Source: Candidatus Competibacteraceae bacterium (lineage in GTDB: Bacteria > Pseudomonadota > Gammaproteobacteria > Competibacterales > Competibacteraceae). Taken from it: DNA of 8,150 bases. Under the pieces are notes generated by a model. The model searched no databases, was not told where the DNA came from, and was given only the letters and a program-made list of their open reading frames with translations. This document shows positions 1 to 5,824 of the stretch, piece by piece. The stretch is from assembly GCA_020445045.1 (NCBI GenBank), contig JAGRHI010000185.1, forward strand, positions 544-8,693. Reading direction: 5' to 3'. Position numbers and translations under genes: made by a program. Each line of letters opens with the position of its first letter. Positions within the stretch are counted from its first letter, which is position 1.

Positions 1-2
1 CG

Positions 3-509
3 CTGATCGGTTTGGGCTGGGACCCTCGCGCCACCGACGGCGCCGCTTTCGACCTGGACGCCTCGGCGTTCCTGCTGGGCGCCGATGGCAAGGTCCGTTC
101 GGAGGCCGATTTCATTTTCTACAATCAATTGAAATCCGCCTGCGGCTCGGTGCAGCACACCGGCGACAATCTCACCGGCGCCGGCGAGGGCGACGACGAA
201 GTGATCATGGTGGACCTGACGCGCGTGCCGGCGGACGTCCAGAAGATCGCCTTTACCGTCACTATCCACGAGGCCGAACAGCGCCGACAGAATTTCGGCC
301 AGGTCGGCAACGCCTATATCCGCGTGGTCAACGCCGACACCAACAGCGAAGTCACCCGCTACGACCTGGCCGAGGATGCCTCGACCGAGACGGCGATGAT
401 CTTCGGCGAACTCTACCGGCACAGCGGCGAGTGGCGCTTTACCGCGGTCGGCCAAGGCTATGCCGGCGGGCTGGCGGCAATGTGCCGTCAATACGGCATC
501 AATATCTAG
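3..509 (+). CDS. TerD-family calcium-binding stress protein, 5' truncated by window edge
   Basis: This is the C-terminal 168 residues of a TerD-family protein (tellurite resistance/stress beta-sandwich family, cytoplasmic). The reading frame stays open to the window edge, and aligning it with the complete paralogue at 588-1166 shows about 23 N-terminal residues missing, for a full length near 191, normal for TerD/TerE. A TTG at position 12 is not the start, because conserved sequence continues upstream of it. Visible hallmarks are GLGWDPR, FDLDASAF, the acidic GDNLTG..GEGDDE segment, FGQV.NAYIR, EDASTETAMIFGELYRH and the C-terminal GQGYAGGLA. The acidic clusters match the calcium-binding residues known in the family. 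It lies 78 bp upstream of the second TerD gene on the same strand, so an operon is likely. TerD proteins occur in ter stress/resistance loci; tellurite resistance itself is not shown here. Confidence 0.93.
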   Translation: MIGLGWDPRATDGAAFDLDASAFLLGADGKVRSEADFIFYNQLKSACGSVQHTGDNLTGAGEGDDEVIMVDLTRVPADVQKIAFTVTIHEAEQRRQNFGQVGNAYIRVVNADTNSEVTRYDLAEDASTETAMIFGELYRHSGEWRFTAVGQGYAGGLAAMCRQYGINI

Positions 510-587
510 ACCGATAAGGCTCTTTTCCAGTCCGCGACCAGGGGAATCTCGCATTCTCCAAATAACCTAATCAAGGAGACTGAACGC

Positions 588-1166
588 ATGGCTGTATCCC
601 TGCAAAAAGGCGGTAACGTTTCGCTGAGTAAACAGGCTCCCGGCCTGAAGAAGGTCGGCTTCGGCTTGGGTTGGGATGTGCGCAAGACCGACGGCGCCGA
701 ATTCGACCTGGACGCTTCCGCTTTCGTGCTGGACACCGGTGGCAAGGTGTTGAGTGACCAACACTTCGTGTTTTACAACAACGCCCAGGACCCATCGGGC
801 GCGGTCTCCCACAAGGGTGATAACCGCACCGGCGAGGGCGAAGGCGACGACGAGGTGATCGAAATCGATCTGGGTCTGATGACTCCCAATGCCGCCAAGG
901 TGGCATTCGTGGTCACCATTCACGACGCCGAGGCCCGTAAGCAGAATTTCGGGCAGGTCAGCAACGCTTATATCCGAGCGCTGAACGCCGATGGCGGCGG
1001 GGAAATCGCCCGCTACGATCTGTCCGAGGACGCTTCGACCGAGACGGCGATGATTTTCGGCGAATTGTATCGCCATAACGACGAATGGAAATTCAAGGCC
1101 ATCGGCCAGGGTTACGCCGGCGGACTGGCGGCGGTCGCCCGCGATTTTGGCGTTAATCTCGGTTAG
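588..1166 (+). CDS. TerD-family calcium-binding stress protein (complete)
   Basis: This is a complete 192-residue TerD-family protein. The ATG is preceded by AAGGAG (573-578) at 9-nt spacing, which fixes the start. The N-terminus has the family opening VSLQKGGNVSLSK (3-15), followed by GLGWDVR (26-32), FDLDASAF (39-46), the acidic loop GDNRTGEGEGDDE (77-89), FGQVSNAYIR (121-130), EDASTETAMIFGELYRH (147-163) and GQGYAGGL (173-180). The aspartates at 40, 42, 78, 87 and 88 are in the expected calcium-binding segments. It is strongly similar to the gene just upstream, so the pair is a tandem duplication or an old terD/terE-like pair. A strong terminator follows within 40 bp and closes the unit. 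The exact role (tellurite, oxidative, phage or envelope stress) cannot be told from sequence, and I avoid terD versus terE because the two are too alike. Confidence 0.95.
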   Translation: MAVSLQKGGNVSLSKQAPGLKKVGFGLGWDVRKTDGAEFDLDASAFVLDTGGKVLSDQHFVFYNNAQDPSGAVSHKGDNRTGEGEGDDEVIEIDLGLMTPNAAKVAFVVTIHDAEARKQNFGQVSNAYIRALNADGGGEIARYDLSEDASTETAMIFGELYRHNDEWKFKAIGQGYAGGLAAVARDFGVNLG

Positions 1167-1203
1167 GATCAACGGCGCTTCGCGCGCCGCACTGGCCACA
1201 CCC

Positions 1204-1238
1204 GGCCCGCCGACGCACCGGCGGGCCTTTATTTTTTT
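1204..1238 (+). terminator. Strong Rho-independent terminator after the TerD pair
   Basis: A perfect 9-bp GC-rich stem (left arm 1204-1212, right arm 1219-1227) with a 6-nt loop is followed at once by a T-rich tract (1228-1238, ten T in eleven bases). It sits 37 bp after the second TerD stop codon, as expected for the end of that transcript. The unusual point is that the T-tract ends only 15 nt before the trpB2 start codon, so the same structure may also work as an attenuator or read-through control for the next gene. Confidence 0.88.
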
Positions 1239-1253
1239 GCAAAGAGAAACCCT

Positions 1254-2621
1254 ATGAGCGAATCAGTCAAATACTTGCTCGACGAAAACCGGATGCCAAA
1301 ATATTGGTACAATTTGGTCGCCGATTTGCCGGTGCCGCCGCCGCCGGTACTGCATCCCGGCACCCTGCAACCGATCGGCCCGGATGATCTGGCACCGCTG
1401 TTCCCCATGGCGCTGATCCAGCAGGAAGTCGCCACCGAGCGGGAGATCGAAATTCCGCAACCGGTGCGGGACATCTACCGGCAATGGCGGCCCAGTCCGC
1501 TATACCGCGCCCGTCGACTGGAAAAGGCGCTCGGTACGCCGGCGCGCATCTACTACAAGTACGAGGGCGTCAGCCCGGCCGGCAGTCACAAACCCAATAC
1601 CGCCGTGGCCCAGGCGTTCTACAACCAGGAAGCGGGCATCAAGTACATCACCACCGAAACCGGCGCCGGACAATGGGGGTCCTCGCTGGCCTTCGCCGGC
1701 GCACTGTTCGGCATCGATGTGCGGGTGTTCATGGTGCGGGTTTCGTACAATCAAAAACCCTACCGGCGGGCGCTGATGGAAACCTACGGGGCGCGTTGCG
1801 TGGCCTCGCCGTCCGAGGAAACCGCGTCCGGCCGGGCGATCCTCGCCAAGCGGCCCGATCATCCGGGCAGTCTCGGCATCGCCATTTCCGAAGCGGTGGA
1901 AATCGCCGCGCAACGCGACGACACCAAGTACGCACTGGGTTCGGTGCTCAGCCATGTGCTGCTGCATCAAACCGTCGTCGGCCTGGAAACGATGGCGCAG
2001 TTGGAGATGGCGGACGACTACCCCGATGTCATCGTCGGTTGCACCGGCGGTGGTTCCAATTTCGCCGGGATTGCTTTCCCGTTCCTGGGCGCGCAACTGC
2101 GCGGTGGCCAGAAGGTGCGCGCCGTCGCCATCGAACCGGCGGCCTGCCCCACCCTGACCCGTGGTCCTTACGCCTACGATTTCGGCGACACCGCCCATCT
2201 GACCCCGCTGACCAAGATGCATACCTTGGGTTCGACCTTCACTCCGCCCGGCTTCCATGCCGGTGGCTTGCGCTATCACGGCATGGCACCGCTGGTCAGC
2301 CACGTCAAGGAACTGGGGCTGATCGAAGCCCGTGCCTACCACCAGATCGGTTGTTTCGAGGCGGGCGTGACCTTCGCCCGCGCCGAGGGCATCCTGCCGG
2401 CGCCGGAAGCCAACCACGCGGTCAAGGGTGCGATCGATGAGGCTTTGCGCTGCAAGGAAGAAGGCGTCAGCCGGGCGATTCTGTTCAACCTGTCCGGCCA
2501 CGGTCACTTCGACATGCAGGCCTACATGGACTATTTCGCCGGCAAGTTGACCGATCAGGACTACGACGAGGCCGAACTAGCGATGGCGCTGTCCGGCTTG
2601 CCGTCGGTGGCGGCGGGTTGA
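1254..2621 (+). CDS. trpB2: TrpB2-type tryptophan synthase beta-like protein (PLP enzyme)
   Basis: This 455-residue fold-type II PLP enzyme belongs to the TrpB2 (tryptophan synthase beta-like) group, which condenses indole with serine or, in studied TrpB2 members, O-phosphoserine, to give tryptophan. The subgroup is recognised by the N-terminal extension (about 1-80), PSPLYRA (80-86), and YKYEGVSPAGSHKPNTA (101-117), where K113 is the expected PLP Schiff-base lysine. ETGAGQWG (135-142) carries the catalytic Glu135, GCTGGGSNF (262-270) is the phosphate-binding loop, and SGHGHFD (414-420) is near the C-terminus. The length fits TrpB2 (about 420-460) and exceeds canonical TrpB (about 390-400). 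The start ATG has a weak AAAGAGA site (1241-1247). No trpA or other trp gene is nearby, so a stand-alone role such as indole salvage is more likely than the trp operon complex; that is inference. Confidence 0.95.
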   Translation: MSESVKYLLDENRMPKYWYNLVADLPVPPPPVLHPGTLQPIGPDDLAPLFPMALIQQEVATEREIEIPQPVRDIYRQWRPSPLYRARRLEKALGTPARIYYKYEGVSPAGSHKPNTAVAQAFYNQEAGIKYITTETGAGQWGSSLAFAGALFGIDVRVFMVRVSYNQKPYRRALMETYGARCVASPSEETASGRAILAKRPDHPGSLGIAISEAVEIAAQRDDTKYALGSVLSHVLLHQTVVGLETMAQLEMADDYPDVIVGCTGGGSNFAGIAFPFLGAQLRGGQKVRAVAIEPAACPTLTRGPYAYDFGDTAHLTPLTKMHTLGSTFTPPGFHAGGLRYHGMAPLVSHVKELGLIEARAYHQIGCFEAGVTFARAEGILPAPEANHAVKGAIDEALRCKEEGVSRAILFNLSGHGHFDMQAYMDYFAGKLTDQDYDEAELAMALSGLPSVAAG

Positions 2622-2683
2622 AGCCGCTCCGCCGCTGAGCGCGTGGAGCGAGGGGGTGTCGGAACCGATGGCAGGCGCTGGGA

Positions 2684-3283
2684 TCAGGCCAGGCGTTTCA
2701 ACCAGAACACCATCGGTTTGGGGGATTCGGCATCCTCATCCAGGTCCCGCCACGAGAACGTGGTCCGCAATTCCGGGTGCCTGACGAAGCCATGCCGGTT
2801 CCAGAGCGTATCCAGCGGCCGGTATGCCGCAGGCCGGCGCGGATGATCGGCGGGCCGCTCCACCGCGCAGAAGCAGGCGAGGTCGAAGCGACCCAAGCCG
2901 CGAGCATGGGTTTCCCGCTCCTCGAAAAACCGCTTCCCCAGCCCTTGGCCTCGATATTCGGGCAACAGCACCGATTCGCCGTAGTAGAAAATCCGCTGGG
3001 CATCATGGCCACGCGCCGTAAACGGTTGGATGACGTCCGGCGGTTCGGCCATCAACGGCAGGCCGCTGGACGCGCCCACCACCCGTTCCCCGTCTCGAAC
3101 CAGCACCAGCACGCTATCCGGTGTGCCAGCATAGATTTTCAGGTATTTTTCTTCATAAGCCGCGCTGCCCTGGTAGAGATACGGGAACTCGCGGAACACT
3201 TGGATGCGCAACTGGGCCAATTCGGAGAGATAGGGGTCGATGGCGTCGCCGGACAAGCGTTGAACGTTCAAGGATGCGGACAT
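2684..3283 (-). CDS. GNAT-family N-acetyltransferase
   Basis: This is a 199-residue protein of the GCN5-related N-acetyltransferase fold, which transfers the acetyl group of acetyl-CoA to an amine; the substrate is unknown. The acetyl-CoA pyrophosphate loop (motif A) is visible as VLLPEYRGQGLGKRFF (105-120), with RGQGLG matching the Q/RxxGxG/A signature. It follows a beta strand with YGES (101-104). The N-terminal stretch LRIQVFREFPYLY (25-37) is typical of a subgroup of bacterial GNAT proteins, and GERVVGASSGLPL (65-77) is the usual central strand. I chose the ATG at 3283 because residues before it (an in-frame extension to 3376) are low-complexity and unlike the family. No strong Shine-Dalgarno is visible. 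The gene converges with trpB2 and diverges from the DUF4124 gene, so it appears monocistronic. Confidence 0.85.
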   Translation of the reverse strand: MSASLNVQRLSGDAIDPYLSELAQLRIQVFREFPYLYQGSAAYEEKYLKIYAGTPDSVLVLVRDGERVVGASSGLPLMAEPPDVIQPFTARGHDAQRIFYYGESVLLPEYRGQGLGKRFFEERETHARGLGRFDLACFCAVERPADHPRRPAAYRPLDTLWNRHGFVRHPELRTTFSWRDLDEDAESPKPMVFWLKRLA

Positions 3284-3405
3284 GGGAGAGACACACCCAG
3301 GGTTGTGGCCGCGCCCGGAAGAGGCGGAAGATAAGCCTCTGTCCGGCGGCGGCGCGGCGTCGGACCGACGGACCAAACCGTGGGCGTTGTTGTCTTGATG
3401 AACGT

Positions 3406-3410
3406 GGAGG
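3406..3410 (+). promoter_or_regulatory. Ribosome binding site deciding the DUF4124 gene start
   Basis: GGAGG lies 5 nt before the ATG at 3416. This selects that ATG over the longer in-frame GTG start at 3380, which has no such site, and it places the signal peptide at the protein's N-terminus. Confidence 0.75.
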
Positions 3411-3415
3411 CGAGT

Positions 3416-3817
3416 ATGTTCAGGCGGATCGGCATCATGTGGATCGCGGGTTGGCGGAGGTTGTGGGTCTTTCTGGCTTCGTTACTGCTGTGGTCATCTG
3501 TTCAGGGCGTGTTGGCCGAGGGAGAGGTCTACACTTGGAAGGATGCCGCTGGCCGCGTGCATTACGGCAATCGCCCGCCCGAAGGCCAGGCCGCGGAGTC
3601 GGTCCCGCTCAACGCCAAGCCCATTGCCGTTCAACCCACCGAACGGATCTACACCTGGACCGATAGCGAAGGCGCGGTGCACTATGCTCCCCAGCCGCCG
3701 TCCGACACTGAAGCCAGGGAGATCAAGGAAGAAGACGGCTCATTGTCCACCATTCGTTCCAGCAGGCTGCGGCCCGGCGAGCAACGATTGCTGCGGGAAT
3801 TGCCGAGTCGCGAGTGA
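3416..3817 (+). CDS. Exported protein with two DUF4124 repeats
   Basis: This is a 133-residue small secreted or periplasmic protein. Residues 1-34 form a signal peptide: basic start (R3, R4, and R14-R15), hydrophobic core LWVFLASLLLW (16-26), and a VLA cleavage motif after A34. The mature part has two copies of the DUF4124 beta-hairpin motif, VYTWKDAAGRVHYGNRPP (38-55) and IYTWTDSEGAVHYAPQPP (78-95), each with the family pattern Y-x-W-x-D-x-x-G-x-V-H-Y-x-x-x-P-P. A charged tail follows (about 98-133). DUF4124 proteins are common in the proteobacterial envelope and their role is not established; a single copy per protein is the more usual arrangement. The gene is divergent from the GNAT gene, with 132 bp between start codons, and convergent with the 57-residue gene. 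Confidence 0.85.
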   Translation: MFRRIGIMWIAGWRRLWVFLASLLLWSSVQGVLAEGEVYTWKDAAGRVHYGNRPPEGQAAESVPLNAKPIAVQPTERIYTWTDSEGAVHYAPQPPSDTEAREIKEEDGSLSTIRSSRLRPGEQRLLRELPSRE

Positions 3818-3850
3818 ACGCCGACACGCCTTGAGCTCGAATCGTCGCGG

Positions 3851-3885
3851 GAATATGCCGGAGAGTTTGGCGTCCGGCATCATTC
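3851..3885. terminator. Hairpin between convergent genes, possible bidirectional terminator
   Basis: A perfect 8-bp inverted repeat (3855-3862 with 3873-3880) has a 10-nt loop and extends by 4 more pairs (3851-3854 with 3882-3885) past one bulged base. It lies in the 69-bp gap between the stops of the convergent DUF4124 gene and the 57-residue gene, where a shared terminator is expected. Neither side has a T-tract, so intrinsic termination is doubtful. Confidence 0.4.
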
Positions 3886-3886
3886 G

Positions 3887-4060
3887 TCATTTCCAAGTGT
3901 CTGGCCAGCGGCGCTGCAATTCGACCAACCACAGGCTGCGCAAGTGCTGACGCCTTGCATCGGATGCCCCTTGCAACACGGCGCGATAGTATCGATGGGA
4001 CGCACGCGTCACGGCCTGTTCGGATTCACGAAGTTTGTTGATATCACGCATAGTCATCAT
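3887..4060 (-). CDS. Small cationic protein, 57 residues, function unknown
   Basis: I do not recognise this protein. The evidence that it is real is its translation signal: read on the minus strand, AGGAGG (4072-4067) stands 6 nt before the ATG at 4060, an almost ideal spacing. The start gives MMTMRDINKL. ATGs one codon and three codons later (4057 and 4051) are also possible. An in-frame start at 4090 would put the Shine-Dalgarno inside the gene and is unlikely. The product has no signal peptide or membrane segment. It is strongly charged (ten Arg and two Lys against six acidic residues) and looks largely helical, with an aromatic-rich end (W44, W52, W56). It is transcribed away from the synthase-like gene across an AT-rich spacer. 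It could be a nucleic-acid or membrane-surface binding peptide, but nothing in it fixes a function. Confidence 0.6.
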   Translation of the reverse strand: MMTMRDINKLRESEQAVTRASHRYYRAVLQGASDARRQHLRSLWLVELQRRWPDTWK

Positions 4061-4066
4061 GGCAAG

Positions 4067-4072
4067 CCTCCT
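4067..4072 (-). promoter_or_regulatory. Strong Shine-Dalgarno of the 57-residue gene
   Basis: On the minus strand this reads AGGAGG, a full match to the anti-Shine-Dalgarno core, 6 nt from the ATG at 4060. It is the clearest ribosome binding site on the minus strand of the window and the main support for the small gene. Confidence 0.7.
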
Positions 4073-4144
4073 GCCCTGTGAAAATGACAAAGCCTAAGTA
4101 ATTTTAAGCAATGTTCATGCCCTTTTCGCCAAATAGCCCTCACC
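4073..4144. promoter_or_regulatory. AT-rich divergent spacer, probable promoter region
   Basis: This short spacer separates the start regions of the minus-strand 57-residue gene and the plus-strand synthase-like gene. It is clearly richer in A and T than its surroundings, with a run at about 4097-4107 that contains a -10-like TTAAAAT on the minus strand (4107-4101). I find no convincing pair of -35 and -10 hexamers at 16-18 nt spacing on either strand, so only the region, not a specific promoter, is called. Confidence 0.35.
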
Positions 4145-5014
4145 ATGACCCCGGAAGATTACTGTCATAACCTGGTTGCCCCGCGGAGCTCGGATTTCCG
4201 CTACAGTCTACTCGGTTTACCGCTCGCGCGACGTCAAGCCTTATGCGCGATCCAGGCTTTTTGCCTGGAAACCGCGCAAGCGATGGCGGAATGCCGAGAT
4301 CCGGGTGTTGCCCGGACCAAACTAGACTGGTGGCGCGCCGAATTGGACAAGCTGTTCGTCGGTGAATCGCGGCACCCGGTCACGCGCGCCCTACAGCCGC
4401 ACTTGCATCTTTTCAACCTGCCCGAGGAATACTTCAGGGAGATCCTCGACGGGGTCGCCATGGATCTCGACTACGACGCCTACCCCACGTTCAACGAACT
4501 CATGCTCTACCTCCATCGACGGGGTAGCGTGGCGGCGCTGCTGGCCGCCGAGGTATCGGGCTACCGCGACCGGCGGGCCACCCCTCGCTTCGCGCATGAG
4601 GCCGGCGCGGCACTGCTGCTGTTCGAGCAGCTTCACGACGTGCGCCTCCATGTTCGGCATGGCCGTTTTTATATACCCGAGGCCGAAATGCGTCAGTTCG
4701 GTACTCATCCGGGCGACTTGTTGGCCGCGCAAACCACGGACCGGGTCCGGCAACTGTTCGCCTTCCAGGCCGAGCGGATCCAGGAGTACCACCGCCGGGC
4801 GCTGGACTCTCTACCGGATGTGGACCGCCTGAACCAGTGCTTTCTGTTGATTCGTCTGGAACTGGCGATGGCGCTGCTGGCGGAAATCGCCGAGGACGGC
4901 TACCGGTTGCTGGAACAGCGTATCAGCCTGACGCCGCTGCGCAAGCTGTGGTTGGCCTGGCGACGGCGACGCGGCGAACGGCGGCGCTTTCGACGCCTGC
5001 CAGCAAGGGAGTAA
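4145..5014 (+). CDS. Squalene/phytoene synthase-fold protein lacking the catalytic Asp motifs
   Basis: This is a 289-residue all-helical trans-isoprenyl diphosphate synthase fold (squalene/phytoene synthase family). Family landmarks in order are IQAFC (36-40), LDWWRAEL (60-67), MDLDYDAYPTFNELMLYLHRRGSVAALL (106-133, helix with the Tyr-x3-Gly/Ala-Ser-like region) and LHDVRLHVRHGRFYIP (163-178), the usual RDVxEDxxxGRxYLP block. The first Asp motif (normally DDxxD after FCR) is replaced by ETAQAMAE (42-49), and the second is D165-x3-H169 in place of DxxxD. The Mg2+-diphosphate sites are therefore largely missing and normal prenyl condensation looks unlikely. The C-terminus is very basic (272-284). 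Non-catalytic relatives exist, such as mitochondrial NDUFAF6, a complex I assembly factor, so an assembly or scaffold role is possible but inferred. No hpn or crt genes are adjacent. No clear Shine-Dalgarno precedes the ATG. Confidence 0.8.
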   Translation: MTPEDYCHNLVAPRSSDFRYSLLGLPLARRQALCAIQAFCLETAQAMAECRDPGVARTKLDWWRAELDKLFVGESRHPVTRALQPHLHLFNLPEEYFREILDGVAMDLDYDAYPTFNELMLYLHRRGSVAALLAAEVSGYRDRRATPRFAHEAGAALLLFEQLHDVRLHVRHGRFYIPEAEMRQFGTHPGDLLAAQTTDRVRQLFAFQAERIQEYHRRALDSLPDVDRLNQCFLLIRLELAMALLAEIAEDGYRLLEQRISLTPLRKLWLAWRRRRGERRRFRRLPARE

Positions 5015-5017
5015 ACT

Positions 5018-5053
5018 ATGCGCCGTTCAACCTTGCGGACACACTTGCCATGA
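5018..5053 (+). other. 11-codon mini-ORF coupled to the SDR start
   Basis: The ORF starts 3 nt after the synthase-like stop codon, has AAGGGAG (5005-5011) at 6-nt spacing, and encodes MRRSTLRTHLP. Its TGA (5051-5053) overlaps the SDR start as ATGA. The SDR itself has only a weak site, so the mini-ORF may deliver ribosomes to it by termination-reinitiation. A competing reading is that TAAACT (5012-5017) is a promoter -10 element and the ORF is chance. Confidence 0.35.
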
Positions 5054-5799
5054 AGGACTACCAACCCGCCACCGATCTGCTGAAAGACCGGGTCATTCTG
5101 GTGACCGGCGCCGGGGACGGTATCGGCCGCGCCGCCGCCCGCCGGCTGGGCATGCACGGCGCCACCGTGATCCTGCTCGGACGCACCATCCGCAAGCTGG
5201 AGCAGACTTACGACGAACTCGAACAAGCGGGCGCCGTCAAGCCGGCCATCTATCCGATGAATCTGGAAGGGGCCACCCCCAAGGATTTCGCCGATCTGGC
5301 GCAGGTGCTGGAAACCGAGTTCGGCCGCCTGGACGGGTTGTTGCACAATGCGGCTCTGTTCGAGGGACTGACGCCGATCGCTAATTTCGACATCGAACTC
5401 TGGTACCGGATCCTGCAAGTCAACCTCAACGCCCCGTTCCTGCTGACCCAGGCGCTGCTGGGCGTGTTGAGCCGTTCCGTCGATGCTTCGGTGGTATTCA
5501 CCACCGATCGGGTCAGCGAGAACGGCCAAGCCTATTGGGGCGCCTATGCGGTGACCAAGGGCGGCACCCAGACGTTGATGAAACTGCTGGCCAGCGAGCT
5601 GGAAACCAACACCCCGATTCGGGTCAACAGCGTCGATCCGGGTCGGGTCCGTACCGCGATGACATTGAAGATCTATCCGGGTCGCGAACCGGAGGCATGG
5701 CCGACCCCGGAAACGGTGCTGGACGCTTATCTCTATCTGTTGGGTCCGGACAGCAAGGGGGTCACCGGCCAGACTTTCCAGGCCCAGGATCAGGCGTGA
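5050..5799 (+). CDS. YciK-like short-chain dehydrogenase/reductase
   Basis: This 249-residue Rossmann-fold NAD(P)-dependent oxidoreductase resembles the YciK family; the substrate is unknown. The cofactor-binding TGAGDGIG (19-26) follows the first beta strand, the HNAA block (99-102) replaces the usual NNAG, and the active-site asparagine is probably N125. The catalytic pair is Y166 and K170 in YWGAYAVTK (162-170), followed by the SVDPGRVRTAM loop (194-204). The residue 13 before the Tyr, normally the catalytic Ser, is D153 within FTTDRVS (150-156). The start at 5050 gives the expected 10-15 residues before the first beta strand; the frame is open further upstream only as a shadow of the preceding gene. 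It lies 35 nt downstream of the synthase-like gene, probably in the same transcript, and converges with rluB with 25 bp between stops. Confidence 0.9.
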   Translation: MKDYQPATDLLKDRVILVTGAGDGIGRAAARRLGMHGATVILLGRTIRKLEQTYDELEQAGAVKPAIYPMNLEGATPKDFADLAQVLETEFGRLDGLLHNAALFEGLTPIANFDIELWYRILQVNLNAPFLLTQALLGVLSRSVDASVVFTTDRVSENGQAYWGAYAVTKGGTQTLMKLLASELETNTPIRVNSVDPGRVRTAMTLKIYPGREPEAWPTPETVLDAYLYLLGPDSKGVTGQTFQAQDQA

Positions 5800-5824
5800 C
5801 GGTACGCTTCGGACCGCCGGCGCA

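Noticed and set aside
567..1199. Long minus-strand ORF opposite the second TerD gene
   Set aside because: It mirrors a well-supported conserved gene with its own ribosome site; no recognisable motif in the translation.
1308..1313. TACAAT, a near-consensus -10 element inside trpB2
   Set aside because: No -35 hexamer at 16-18 nt, and a transcript from here would miss the trpB2 start.
1484..2507. Two long ORFs (one plus, one minus) inside trpB2 in other frames
   Set aside because: Typical open shadow frames of a high-GC gene; their translations are Arg/Gly/His-rich with no family motifs, while trpB2 is fully conserved.
2625..2650. 6-bp inverted repeat between trpB2 and the GNAT gene as a terminator
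   Set aside because: Short stem, 14-nt loop and no T-tract on either strand.
3284..3376. 31-residue N-terminal extension of the GNAT protein
   Set aside because: The extension is Pro/Ser/Arg-rich, unlike the family, and would lengthen a protein that is already complete from the ATG at 3283.
4837..5049. 71-residue upstream extension of the SDR reading frame
   Set aside because: It lies in another frame of the synthase-like gene; SDR proteins begin shortly before the TGxxxGxG motif, as the ATG at 5050 gives.
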